Below are positions 47,761 through 59,275 of a stretch of 64,000 nt of DNA, piece by piece; the first letter of the stretch is position 1, and every line of letters starts with the position of its first letter. The stretch lies in assembly GCA_963922205.1 (NCBI GenBank), contig CAWUHX010000005.1:2515623-2579622 (forward strand), written 5' to 3'. The translations under genes and the position numbers were made by a program. A model generated the notes under the pieces. The model had not been told where the DNA came from. It made no database searches and worked only from the letters and a program-made list of their open reading frames with translations. Source of the stretch: Romanomermis culicivorax. Taxonomy: Eukaryota; Nematoda; Enoplea; Mermithida; Mermithidae.

Positions 47761-50700
47761 TCTAGCCCTGCAAGTGCAGATGAATTACCCCTAGGAGCAA
47801 ATCTTCTCAAGCTTGCTCACATTGGGAGTAAAAAACGAAAAATTCCATTTCTTTTAAAATATGAAAAAGAGAAAGATCAAGTTGATTTTCATGAAGTGAT
47901 TGAAACACAAGTTGTAATAAATTATATCGCCAGTCAAAAACGGACTCCTTACATGAAACTTTTGTTGAATGGAAAAATTCCAGTTCTAGCTCTCTTAGAT
48001 ACTGGAGCTGTGTACTCTCTTATTGACTCCAGTCTTGTCTCTCAACTTGATGACATTTGAATGATAAAAACTGCAACCAAGCCGATTGAAGCAAATGGAT
48101 TAGAAATACAAATCAAAGGTGCTATATATATCACAATAAAAGTTGCAGATGTAAAAGAAACCATACTGGTTCATGTACAAGATAATTGTACTGCTGATCT
48201 AATACTAGGCACCAATTTCTTTGGCCGATTTAGTCAAATTACTCTCTCATGGGATTAATCATTTGTAAAATTCAGAAATGAAACAATTCCTTGCATTGGT
48301 ATGGTACATGTACCAATAGCATTATGTGGTGTAGTCTACTTGAGTGAAAATGTTGTTATTCCACCTCAATCCATAGTTTGTTTAACAGGTTGCATCTCTA
48401 CCTTGTATGAACACATTCCTGAAGTACAATTTGAACCTTCATTATGCTTCAAAAGAAATCAACCTAATTTTGCATCATTGGTATCTAATGTGAAAAACAA
48501 AACTATTCCAGTTCAAGCAATGAACACCAGTAATGAACCTCTAACTTTGTACCAGAATTGCAAACTGGGAAATGTTAAATGCTTCAAATCAGCTCAAGAA
48601 GCTCAACATGAACACAGGTTGGTAACAAAGCAATGGTTGAGAGAAAATGTGATTGTACCACAATCCCCACCTGAAAAAGAAAAGCAAAATCAGTTTGCTT
48701 CATTGGAAGCATATCCTGATCTGTATGCTCTGGACAAAAAATATACTAGCACAACAACTGTGGTACACCACAAGATTATAACAGGTGAAAGTTTACCAAT
48801 CAGAAATTACCCCTTCAGAACTACTCCAAAAGAGAAAGAAATAATCGTGGCTGAAGTTAAAGCATTGGAAGAAAAAGGAATAATCTCAAAAAGTACATCA
48901 CCTTGGTCAAAAAATGTTGTTCTTATACAGAAAAAAAGATGGAGGCCATAGATTGTGTATAGATTTTTGAAAACTCAATTCAGTAACAAAGAAAGATGTC
49001 TACCCATTACCAAGAATTGATGACATCTTAGACACCTTAAATAATATGAAATATTTCACCACTTTGGATCAAGCTAATGCATATTGGACTATACCAATCT
49101 CACCTGAAGATAAAGAAAAAACAGCTTTCACTACTTCTGTTGGTCTTTTTGAATTCAACTATCTTTTTTTTGAATTCAACTAAATTCATTCCTAAATGTG
49201 CACAAATATCAAACCCATTGACCAAACTATTGAAAAAAGGACAAGGCTTTAAATGGGAAGCAAGAGAAAATAAAGCCTTTGAAGAATTAAAGAAGAAGTT
49301 GATGCAAGAACCAATACTTATGCATCCTGACTTGACAAAAAAGTTTATACTTCAAACTGGTGCATCAAAAGAAGGTATTGGTCCAGTATTGAGTGAAATT
49401 GGGAAGGATGATCTGGAACATCCTATTGCTTCTGCATCTCTGGAACATCCTATTGCTTCTGCAACCAGCTGAGAAAAATTATCAAATAACTGAATTAGAA
49501 ACTCCAGCTGTTGTTGAATTTGCAAAATATTTTTGGTGCTATCTTTATCAGCAAGAAGTTATAGTAGAAACAGACCACACTGCAGTCAAAGCAGTGTTAG
49601 AAAAAGAAAATGCATCTGCTGGAATAAACAGATGGGGTTTTGCTTTAGCTGGCACAAAACTTGATATTGGACTGAGAAGAGGATCCAAAAATCCCAATGC
49701 TGATGCATTTTCTAGAAATCCTAACCCTATTGCTAAACAATCTTATGATATTGATAATGAGGAAAATTATCGACCCTCTGTAAAAGATAATGGTGTCTGT
49801 CTGAATACTGATCACCAGGAAATTGATCTTAAATCTTTGCAAAAAAATGATCCTGAACTTAAAGAGGTCATGAATAACATAAGAAAAGGTTGCTTACCTT
49901 TAGAACATGTAAAATCCTTTTGTCTTGAAAATGAAATATTATTTCTTAATAAGAATGGGATAGAAAAATAATGATCCCCCAATCAATGAAGAAATTAATT
50001 ATTGAATCTAATCATGATGATGAATTAGCTGGACACTTTGGTGCAAAGAAAACCATACAACTGATTTCAAAACATTATCACTGGAATACTTTGCGCAAAG
50101 ATGTCCAGCTCTATTGTAAAATGTGTAAAAAATGTCAAATAAATAAACCAGTACAACACAAAATTAAAGCAAATCTGAAACCAATATTAACAAGTGGACC
50201 TTTTGACAGAATTGCTGTAGATTGTATGGGACCACTACCTATGACAGAAAATGAAAACAGATTCATAGTTGTCTTCATTGATCACTTCACAAAATATGTA
50301 GAAGCCTCTGCTGTACCTAATATAACAGCAGAACCTATTGCTAAAATCTTCATCACAAAAATAGCTTGTAGACATGGTGCCCCACAAGTACTACAATCTG
50401 ATAGGGCGTGTGATTTTACATCTGACCTTATGAAAGAAATCACAAAGCTTATGGGTGTGCACAAGAAACATACTACTGCCTACCATCCTATTGCTAATGG
50501 AGAAGTAGAAAGGTCTAATCAAACATTTGCCACAAGAATTAGAATGTATGTAGACAAAAACCAAACTGAAAGGGATGAACATGTAATGTACCTGCTAATG
50601 CAGTACTGTAAAAATATACAGCATACTGTATGTGATATTCATTTATTAGATATAATTTCATTTATTAATCTATCCTCTTAAGGGTGTCTGGAATTCACAC

Positions 50701-52046
50701 CCAAACATTCTTGTAATTTCATGTGAAGCACTTTATTTTGATGGTCTCACACCTCATTGACCCAATTAAAGACGCACATAATTATTTCCACATTGGCACC
50801 TGGCCCTCGTAATGCACATGAGAATACACATTCTGTAGGTACAATAATTCCCTCCAAAGGCGTAAACACACCTGCCCATGTAGAAAGTACAGAAATCCCG
50901 ACCCAGACAGAAGATTTAGGAGGAATGCATGGAAAACCGAAAAACACATGAAAAACTAAAAAACATAGGCAGCAAAGCATACTGTAGGATAAAAGGCATG
51001 CAAGCATGGAAATTAGGAGTAAATTAAAGTAAGAGGCGTGGCGAAAGAAGCATACAGTAGGCGGAAACAGGTAAGCAAATCAGCGATTGGTGGAAGAAGA
51101 TGGACAGAAACATGACCTCCTGCAACGCCCAGGGAGTGGCCAAAAACGTCCTATTTAAAGAGAAGCAAAGCGTGATTTTGATCATTATTATGGTTGTAAT
51201 TTTTGATTTTCGACCCCCGTGCCCCGTTTATTTGCAAGCGTTTTTATATTGTGAGGAAGCGCCCTTTTTCGGAAGCAGTTAAGCCATTGTTATAGCTCGC
51301 CGCGTTTCCCGTTTATTGTTGTCAACGTCTCAAAGCAGCTGTCGATTATTATTATCTGTGTATCCCCCGTATTCCCATTCCCCCTGCTCCGTTATAGCTG
51401 TCTCGGCCATAACGTTCAATTGGTTAAAGTAAAGTGCTTCACAAAATCTGGTCGTTACAAACACCTGCCTTATGCAGTCTTTTCCACCAACATACATACA
51501 AACCCATCCACACAATTCTCACCTTTTGAAGTAAAATATGGACGAGTTCCAAAATTGATGTGGTCATCAATCATACACAACCCTCTATATTTCTTAGACT
51601 TGGCTACTTATGATACAGAGGTCAAGAAACACTTCACTATGGCTTTGAACATAGTCCAGGAACAAATAGAAAAGGCACAAAGTGCATACAAACAGGTCTA
51701 TGACAAAAAGGCAAAAAATGTGGACTATAGAGTAAATGACCTAGTCCTGAAAGAATCCTAGATCATCAAAAAAGGTCTCATGGAGAAACTAATGCCTATC
51801 TATGAAGGGCCTTATAAAGTGAAGGCAATAAATTATCCAAATCTGGAGATAGAAAATTCCACATGAACCAATGGAGTGGAAGTAATTCATGTCAACTGAA
51901 CAAAGCCTTATTATGGATGGAAGATCCAACAAATGTGGGACCATCCAACAAATGTGGCAAAATACAAAGGGACAAAGATGGAACAAAGAAGCATGAAATC
52001 AGGTACAATTTGAGAAGTCCCAAAATGAAGGAGGATGTTCAATTCT
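47725..52046 (+). pseudogene. pol: Second protease, RT, RNase H and integrase of the gypsy element
   Basis: The frame of the Env anchor runs on into a second retropepsin (LLDTGAVYS at about 47994; ILGTNFFGRF near 48205) with stops TGA 48058 and TAA 48256, then RT from about 48750. RT is cut after LFEFNY (49148-49165): the palm with the YXDD box is missing, and the copy resumes with the connection sequence NPLTKLLKKG. RNase H has TGAS where TDAS is expected (about 49358), so a catalytic Asp is lost. Integrase shows HHCC (about 50010-50140) and the D,D,E residues (about 50219, 50400, 50505); it is split by a solo LTR at 50582-51459 and resumes with FSPFEVKYGR. A GPY motif lies near 51810. Confidence 0.85.
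50582..51459 (+). mobile_element. Solo LTR (878 bp) of the gag-only family, inserted in integrase
   Basis: Starts TGTAATGTACCTGC and ends CTGGTCGTTACA. AACA flanks it at 50578-50581 and 51460-51463, a 4-bp target duplication. Reading of the integrase passes from one flank to the other without loss. It aligns with the LTR at 23920-24718 in reverse orientation. The internal part of the element was removed by LTR-LTR recombination (established mechanism, inferred here). Confidence 0.88.
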
Positions 52047-52223
52047 AGAAAGAGAGGAATGTCAAGCAAAAGTGAAAATCCAAACATAAATTTTAGTAGT
52101 GTTTGTGAGAAAAGCATGTAAATTTCTTGATTCAAGTCAATTCCTACTGTAGTTATTTTATTAATATCTTAATTTTTATCGCGAACCAAACTGAAAATAT
52201 TATCAATCATGCAAACCTAATCT
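52047..52223 (+). repeat. Polypurine tract and truncated 3' LTR of the gypsy element
   Basis: AGAAAGAGAGGAA (52047-52059) precedes TGTCAAGC. Identity with the 5' LTR ends at about 52223, where transposase coding sequence begins. Confidence 0.85.
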
Positions 52224-52225
52224 TG

Positions 52226-52777
52226 AAAGAAAAACGAAAACCGTGCCTTTATAATTCGACTTTCTTCGTTAAAAATTTGGGTGGAGCATACTGTTACGTT
52301 TGGACGGAGCTAGATTCCAAAAGAGGCGCCAATGAAATTGGTACTTGTGCCAAACAGTTCATCAAAATGCAAGTTAAAAAGGGAAAGAAGAAAATTGTCA
52401 TTTGGTCTGACAATTGTGGCAGACAAAATAGGAACAAATTCTTGATGTCAATGTATCATAAATTGGTTCAAGAAACGCCCAATTTGGAATTGACACAACA
52501 TTGTTACCTCGAAACAGGACACATGCAGGTTTGGGAGACTAGCTAATAATTTTTTATGTTATTCATCAACATGAATTAATTCGTGGCTTTTCAGATGTCT
52601 GCAGATTCCATGCATTTACTAATCGAGAGAGCTTCAAAACAGGCTACAATTTATCCTCCAAATGAGTGGTGTAATGTTATTGCTTTGGCTAGATCAAAAA
52701 AGCCATACAATGTTGTTCCTTTGTCGCAGCTTCAGTCCTGGCAAAGCTTTAATGTCAATTTCCATTTTATTGGGTGA
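52226..52777 (+). pseudogene. C-terminal exons of the same transposase gene
   Basis: The block begins KPCLYNSTFFV and continues YCYVWTELDSKRGANEIGTC, IVIWSDNCGRQNRNKF and LETGHMQ; after a short intron (donor GTTTGG is poor; acceptor TTTCAG near 52593) comes MSADSMHLLIERA. The acidic residues in WTE, SDN and the GHxQ..AD block look like the catalytic core of an RNase H fold. The middle of the protein (expected zinc-binding segment) is missing at the junction with the truncated 3' LTR, so a deletion took both. Confidence 0.6.
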
Positions 52778-54970
52778 GAAAATATCTAAATTCAGCAGAC
52801 TATTTGAGGTATAACTTTCTATTCATTGCATAATAACAACAGATAATTATCATCAAAATTTCAGGATGGTACATCAACTGCTGCATTTTAGATGTCAGAT
52901 CCAATGAATGGTGCAACAATTGCTGTGATAAACAGCAATAAACCATGATTTTTTATTCTTGCCCAAAAATGAAATAGTACAAGACAATTTACACATGTTC
53001 AAAGAGGCCATTATGTATGTTTTTGTGTACCACTATATTTTGAATCTTCAATTTTGTGACCTTATATGTTCGAATTTGGCCAATTTGCCATTGTTCAAGC
53101 AGGTTCTTCATACAATCATAACTCGAAAATATCTAGGCATGTAAACTCCTTGATTGAAATTCAAGAATTATTATCTCATGTTTTATAATGTATGTCTTTA
53201 AACATTTTATTGATGTGACCTCTTAAATGTTTCGTTGTTATCGATTTTTGATTTTGAGAATAAAAATAATTCATGTTGAACCTACATATTTTTTGCAAAA
53301 TCATCACAAGAGCAGAATTTGAGTAGATCCTAGGCAACTTCTGCACAAATGGCTACTTAACATTGTTATGTTCAAGACATGCAATATCTGTGTAGGGTTC
53401 TTTCAATTGCGCAGAGTTTTTTAAATGAAAAATGTTGAGGCAACCATTTGCACTCAACAAAGTTGTCTTAATCCCACAATTCTTTCTTCTTTCTACAGTG
53501 TACGATGTACAGGCAAAGTCAATACAACAAGTAGATGAAGTTTTCAAGCTTAATCTCATCCTGAAGACACATAACTCACGAATATTCAAATTCTTCAAAT
53601 TCCTGTGGCAAGTTCTGTACAAAGTTGAAAATGTGAAACCCCTGTGGTGCAAATAAATTATCCAATGCACGTGAAAATATATGAACTGAGTTAAGAAAAA
53701 GTGCTCCAACAGAGAAACATTCTACCCAGCTATAAGAACAGTAAAACATATGTGAAATGTATCAGTCTCAAATTGAAACAAAATATGCAAAAAACTCTCA
53801 CAAGACTGTTTGATTCATAAACTGGTGCCATTCTACAGCAGCAGAAGGAGCACCAGGTATCTGTGAAACTACATATGGAAAAAGTGCTTGTGCATACTTA
53901 GCATGTAGAATTAGCTGCTAAGTTTCTGTTTTCATCTGTTGTCATCCTTCGAGTTACAGGCAAACTTGGTCACAATGGGCAAAAAACAGTGCCACCTGCA
54001 CATTTTTTGCAGCTTTGAAAAACTCTGGCCAGCTATTCACCGGCAACCAGAAAAAAATTATATGGGTGATGACCCCCAAACACATTGCAGTTTAGTGCAG
54101 TTTATGAATTCGGAAGGATATCTCGAGTGGAGCACTTTTGAGGGTTCTGGTAGCTGCAATCAATACAGTATATGTGATTCTGCTTTGAATAACACTAGAT
54201 ACCTGAATGTTATCAACTAGACAGCCCAATTTTTCAAAAGTAGCTCTGTCCACAGTGTTTCCCTTGAAGGGGCTCTTTTGAGGTGAAAATTCTGAAATGA
54301 TGGAAAAAATTTTCAAACTAGGTTCTCATTGTCGAAAAAATTTTCAGGAATTTAAAACTGAAAAGGTGTATTTTGGTGAACTTTGGGAGGTCAAAATTTA
54401 AAAACTCTTCAGCACTTCTGCCACTTCTTTTTCCCCCAAATTGTGCATTTTGGGGGGAATCTGTAGATGGGAAAAAAATTTTGAGCTCTCTCCATTTGAT
54501 GGAGAAAATTTTGGGGATTGAATAGAGAAAAGATGCATTCTGGAGCATTTTAGAAAGTCATAATCTCAAAATCTAATTGAAAAAAAATAAATAATCATCA
54601 ATTCTTAAACTGTACAGTAAATAATTCATTTTCAGTATGTATTATGTTAACTTACATGAACAACCTTGCATCTCTTAAATAATTTCTGGTTTGGAATTGT
54701 GGTGAAATGTGCTTACCATTGCAGTTTTCTGGTTCTGCATTTTGTAGCAAAATGCCATGAAGTAACATTTATCTTTTCAGTGATATTTAATTGTTTTCAT
54801 GTGACATTTTTTGGACATATGTTATCCTGCCATTCAAAGTTTAATTTTTTAAGTATTGGAGAAAACCAATAAAGAATAACTTGGTAATGAGTATCAGGTT
54901 TAGGCATACAATCAGCAGTTATTATATTATTTTTTTACTGAGATTATCCAACAAATATTCAGCGATTTAA
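52778..54970 (+). other. No gene recognised
   Basis: AT-rich, with short frames on both strands that show no known motif. The 3' end of the transposase transposon should lie here, but I cannot identify its terminal repeat. The 5' LTR of the outer BEL/Pao element must end near 54970; its start is not visible. Confidence 0.35.
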
Positions 54971-55137
54971 TTTTTGGTGATTTTGCTGAGGACAGCTATA
55001 ATGCCAAGACAATGAAGCCAAGGAACAGATTACCCATAGAAAAGGTAATTTGTATTGATTTGATCATGACAGACTCTCAAGGTCAACATAGACATTTGTT
55101 TCATGTTCAAGTCCTATAAGGCAAACTATCCTTGTTA

Positions 55138-55423
55138 TTCAAAAACGTCTACAGAACTGTCTTATTGAGTTCCCGAACACAAATCTTAAGTTTACAGTAG
55201 AAACAGACAAAAATAAGCAATCAGATAGCTTGGTACATTTGGAAGGTTTGTCCCTGATCATTGACAACTTTATCAAGCACATCAAATCCTCTGTGGATAT
55301 TTTGAAGAAACAAAATAAAGAGTGGTTTTCTTTGCAAAAACAGTTGCCTCAAGATCAACTGGTCCAATAAAATTCTATATATGAACAATGGACACAAACA
55401 AATAATTTTTTGGAGAATATAGG
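55138..55423 (+). pseudogene. gag: Outer BEL/Pao Gag, N-terminal part
   Basis: The frame with QKRLQNCLIEFPNTN, LEGLSLIIDNF and NKEWFSLQKQL matches the Gag start of the inner element (56107-56320) nearly residue by residue. One in-frame stop is at about 55367. It ends at the insertion point of the inner element. Confidence 0.75.
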
Positions 55424-55795
55424 TGTCACAAATCGTGCAATTTTTTTGTTTGATTATTATTTGTGAATTTAATATTTTTGTTCTTATTTTGGTAACCTTT
55501 TTCATTATACATTATTCATAATTATGTATCATTTTTCTCTTCTTATTTAACCCACGTTTTTGTATGTTGCGTGTGTTTTTTCTTAGATACATTGGCTTAT
55601 TGGGGCAACAGTTTTTTTGTCTACAAGATAACACAGGACCTCATCCAGAACACACATTTTTCCATATTGAGCTACACACCACATAGAGCCGACAGAGCTC
55701 AGATAAAGTTTTATAGAACAGCTATCCGAGCTTACATTTTTTTAAAGTTTTCACAATTTTCTTTCTGTGTGCGAAACAACAAGTTTTTGGCCACA
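55424..55795 (+). repeat. 5' LTR of the inner BEL/Pao element
   Basis: 372 bp, TG...CA borders, followed by GAAAATTGGTGATTCTGCC, the probable primer-binding region. About 50 bp present in the 3' copy (around 60680-60730) is absent here. Confidence 0.9.
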
Positions 55796-56106
55796 GAAAA
55801 TTGGTGATTCTGCCAAGGAAGTTACTCACAGATCAGAGTTTTAAATTAAATAAGTTCAGAGTTATATTTCATGTTTGTACATTTTTTCTCAATTTTACAG
55901 CATTCACAGATTTTGCTTCTAGTCATTTATTTTTACATCATTATTTGTAGGATTATTTTGCTATTTGTAGAATTTTACAGGATCTAAACAAGGTACATTT
56001 CACTTTTATAGTGGGTATATAGTGGGTACTTTTATAGTTTTATAGATTCTACATCTCAAGGGTTTGTATCATGCTCTGGTTCCATCAGACAGAACATTTA
56101 ATTCAA

Positions 56107-57345
56107 TCAAAAACGACTTCAGAACTGTTTGACAGAATTCAAAAACACAAATATTTCCTTTGTGATTGAGAATGACAGAACAAAGCAACTAGAGAATCTG
56201 CCTCGCTTAGAAAGTTTAATTCTCATAATTGATAATTTCAATGAACGTATCAAACCCACAGTGGACTTACTTTCTGAACAGAATAAGGAGTGGTATAATT
56301 TGCAGAAACAATGCCAAAAAATCAGCTTGTACATGAAGTTTCTCTCTATGAATTTTGGATGAAAAACAGTGAAAATTTCTTGGGAAATGTAGCACATGGT
56401 TTAGATGTTATCACAAACTTGGAATCAAAGCTCTTCGAATTAAGAGATCTAATCAACAGAACACAATCTCCAAATGCTCCTGCAGTGATGAATGGAGCCA
56501 CGACTTTACATGTACCTCTAGAGAGTACATTTGATCTTTGTCAAACAACAGTTATCTACCTAAATTACAATGTTCTCTGTATCACAGTGATCCCTTAAAG
56601 TGGACTGAGCACATTAAGAGGAGCAGCCTACAAAGCTATCGAGAGCATATCAGTGACAAATTCCAATTATCAAATTGCACTCCAAATTCTCAAGAAAAGA
56701 TTTGGTGATCCAAATGTAATCAAAAGATACTTATACTCTGATCTTAGGAAAATTCCTCCCTCGTCTAATAAAACAACAGATCTTCCGCACTGTCTGGAAT
56801 CCACTGAGCGAATCTGTTGACAGTTAGGTTCAGCAGGAGAAGATTTAGATCAGCCTACACTTACAATGCTCATTCTTGAAAAATTACCTGGTTCCATTCT
56901 TATTGAACTCGGGAAACTTAAGTTATCATTTGTAAAATGGGAAATGAACAAACTTCTTAGAAACCTACATGACATCATTTCTCTGAGAGAAGAAGCATAT
57001 CAAATATCAGTCAATTGTAGTAATTTCAAAATTGAACAAAGACCACATGTCTGTTTTCAGAATCAACCCACAGTTCTATCAACTAATGCCTTCTTGTCCT
57101 CGGCTGCACAAAGGAATCAGAATCAATCGAGAACACAACACAGAATTGAATGTGCATTTTGTCATGGGAACCACTACAGTGATCAGTGCATAACATTTAA
57201 TACTGTACAATCATGGAAAACAAAGGTTCAAGAACAAAAACTATGCTTTCGTTGTTTGTGGAATGGACATATGGCTAATCATTGTCAGGGAACCAGACCC
57301 TGTATTTATTGAAAGAGTAATCACAAACGAGCAATGTGTCTAAAA
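56107..57345 (+). pseudogene. gag: Inner BEL/Pao Gag with two zinc knuckles
   Basis: N-terminal block QKRLQNCLTEFKNTN to NKEWYNLQKQ; NFLGNVAHGLDVITNLESKL; a DUF1759 core with an internal deletion near 56600 (from the SLYH-type block straight to LSTLRGAAYKAIE); KLPGSILIELGKLK; then CAFCHGNHYSDQC (57151-57189), CFRCLWNGHMANHC (57244-57285) and a CIYC...HKRAMC end. Three frames are needed, so at least two frameshifts and one stop are present. Confidence 0.85.
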
Positions 57346-58625
57346 ACATTTGAACACTCAGTTGATAATGCAAACATCCAACTTGAACCTACATCCTCTT
57401 CTGAGAATCATTTTGCAGTAAGCAATTTCAATCCTACAAATATTGAAGAAGCGTCCTTAGACATCAACACTCACTCATTTCACCCTGATGAACACAATTT
57501 TGTAAGGATGAGTACAAATTTTACTTCAAAAATTTCACTAATGATAACAAAAGTGAAAGTGATTAATTTGAACAAAGATTCTGATTTCAATGAAGTATAT
57601 GCATTTTTTGATTCAGGCAGTCAAAAACATTTATTACTAATGCTCTTTCCACAAGGTTATCACTGAATGACATTGATAAAGAACTTATCTCAGTAAATAC
57701 TTTTGCTTCGAAGAAACCTCAGTATATTCACAGCAGAACTGTAAATTTTGGTTTGCTCTTAAAAGACAATTCTGTCAAGAAAATCTACGCATCATCTGTA
57801 CCACTGATAACTGAAGCCATGGCTGTCTCTAAATTACTAACTGAAAATATTTGGGAGTTAGAATTGAACAATTACTCTGAGGACGTCCCAGAACATTTCA
57901 CTTCAAATGTAATTATCAAATCTGATATTCTAATGGGAACGGACTATTTGTGGGAATTCATCAACAAGGAGTCAAATTTTGAACTTCTGATTGGACTCTA
58001 TGCAATCCCAACATCAGTAGGAATTGTTTCTTCAGGAAAGCAGACTTATCAGTCTTTCACAGTTCGTATCAATGACAGTGAACCATCAGGAAATGATGAA
58101 CAAATCGTAATTGTTGATGAAATTGATGATGAAGCTCGATTTGATATTAAAAGCTTGGAACTGTTTTGGAATTTAGAAACAATAGGCATCAGGGACAGTC
58201 CTCATATTACAGACGATGATCTGGCACTTGAGACTTTCAGTAAACCTATCAATTTCACAGATAAGCGATATCATGTGAGTTGGTCATGGAACAGTTATGG
58301 ATTATGTTTTGGATGACTGAGCTCAATTCTAAAACGTTGCCAACAGGATCCAGATCTACTGAATAAATACTATCACATCATTCAAGAATAGCTATCTAAA
58401 AACATTATTGAGAAAGTTGAATGTGAAAAGAATAATTTAAAACACTATCTGCCCCATCACCCAGTTATCACACCTCAGAAATCTACTACGAAGATTCACA
58501 TTCTTTATGATGCATCAGCAAAGATAACCAAGAATGACAAGTCACTTAATGATTGCCTGTACAGAGGACCAATACTTTTACCAGACCTCTGTGGACTACT
58601 GATCAGATTCAGGATGCAGTTGCAG
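57346..58625 (+). pseudogene. pol: Inner BEL/Pao aspartic protease and start of RT
   Basis: Protease core YAFFDSGSQ at about 57598-57624 (Asp-Ser-Gly type) with DILMGTDYLWEFI near 57930, then the linker SLELFWNLETIGI. RT begins with YLPHHPVITPQKSTTKI and YDASAK, NDCLYRGPILLPDL (58440-58590) and stops at about 58620. The catalytic palm, RNase H and integrase are absent; the next recognisable block is Env. Frameshifts occur at about 57640 and 58310. Confidence 0.85.
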
Positions 58626-58639
58626 TGAACACGTTTTAG

Positions 58640-59275
58640 AAAATCTTTTCCAAAATGAAAACATGCTTCTACTTCCACACATAATGGAAGGAATTTCGAT
58701 CAGGGGACTTGGCATTCACATAGAAGCTGAGTATAATACACACACAGCACTGCAAATACAAATTACTATGGAAGGATTTCACTTGAGAACATCTGTAAAC
58801 AGAAACAAGTGTGTCGTCAAAGTCCAGGACTTTTCAGGATGATAATTGCTTAAGTGGCTCTAAATTAATTTACATATGCACTACCGACTTTGGACAAGCT
58901 TTAGCACATGTAACATGTGGAAAATCCATTTTTTCTACTGTTTGTATTGAGAAAGACTTATTGTATCAAGTGATTCTCAACTTTGACCATGCACACATAA
59001 ATGAAACATGTGAAGTATTGTTTCCAGCTGGAGAATCCGAGTTTTACATCTCTGGAACATTGATCTTCATTGCAAAATATAAACTTGACAGATTTTCAAA
59101 TCTGATAACAATGTTGTACAATAAAACACATGGACGAACACACAGGAAGCAGATTTCTTCTACATACTCAGCTGTCTATTTGTACAGAACTGGATTACTT
59201 TATTCACAGTTATTGGTTGTTTTCTTTTTGGGCTACCCTGCTTGCTCAGAATTTTGCCATTTTTGTTAACTTCTT
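58640..59275 (+). pseudogene. env: Phlebovirus-Gc-like Env remnant of the inner BEL/Pao element
   Basis: Two frames (about 58640-58840 and 58811-59269) form the C-terminal part of a class II fusion glycoprotein of the kind that Pfam calls Phlebo_G2. Key block: a Cys-rich stretch with CTTDFGQALAHVTC (58890-58920) and a GESEFYISGTLIF end (59030-59070). A hydrophobic segment near 59190-59270 could be the anchor. The N-terminal half is missing. Env capture from phlebovirus-like agents by nematode BEL elements (Cer7 group) is established knowledge; this copy is disrupted by a frameshift and by truncation. Confidence 0.65.

Larger units (their letters stand above)
41643..52223 (+). mobile_element. 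Ty3/gypsy LTR element with Env between two protease domains
   Basis: It begins with an LTR (TGTCAAGCAAAAATG at 41643) and ends with a purine tract and the first 160 bases of a 3' LTR (TGTCAAGCAAAAGTG at 52060). Order: gag (43206), protease 1 (45101), Env (46106-47760), protease 2 (47992), RT (48750), RNase H (49340), integrase (50000-51850). It is broken by several frameshifts and stops, a deletion in RT, and a solo LTR inserted into the integrase. It sits inside the transposase gene of 40500-41611 / 52226-52777. Confidence 0.85.
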
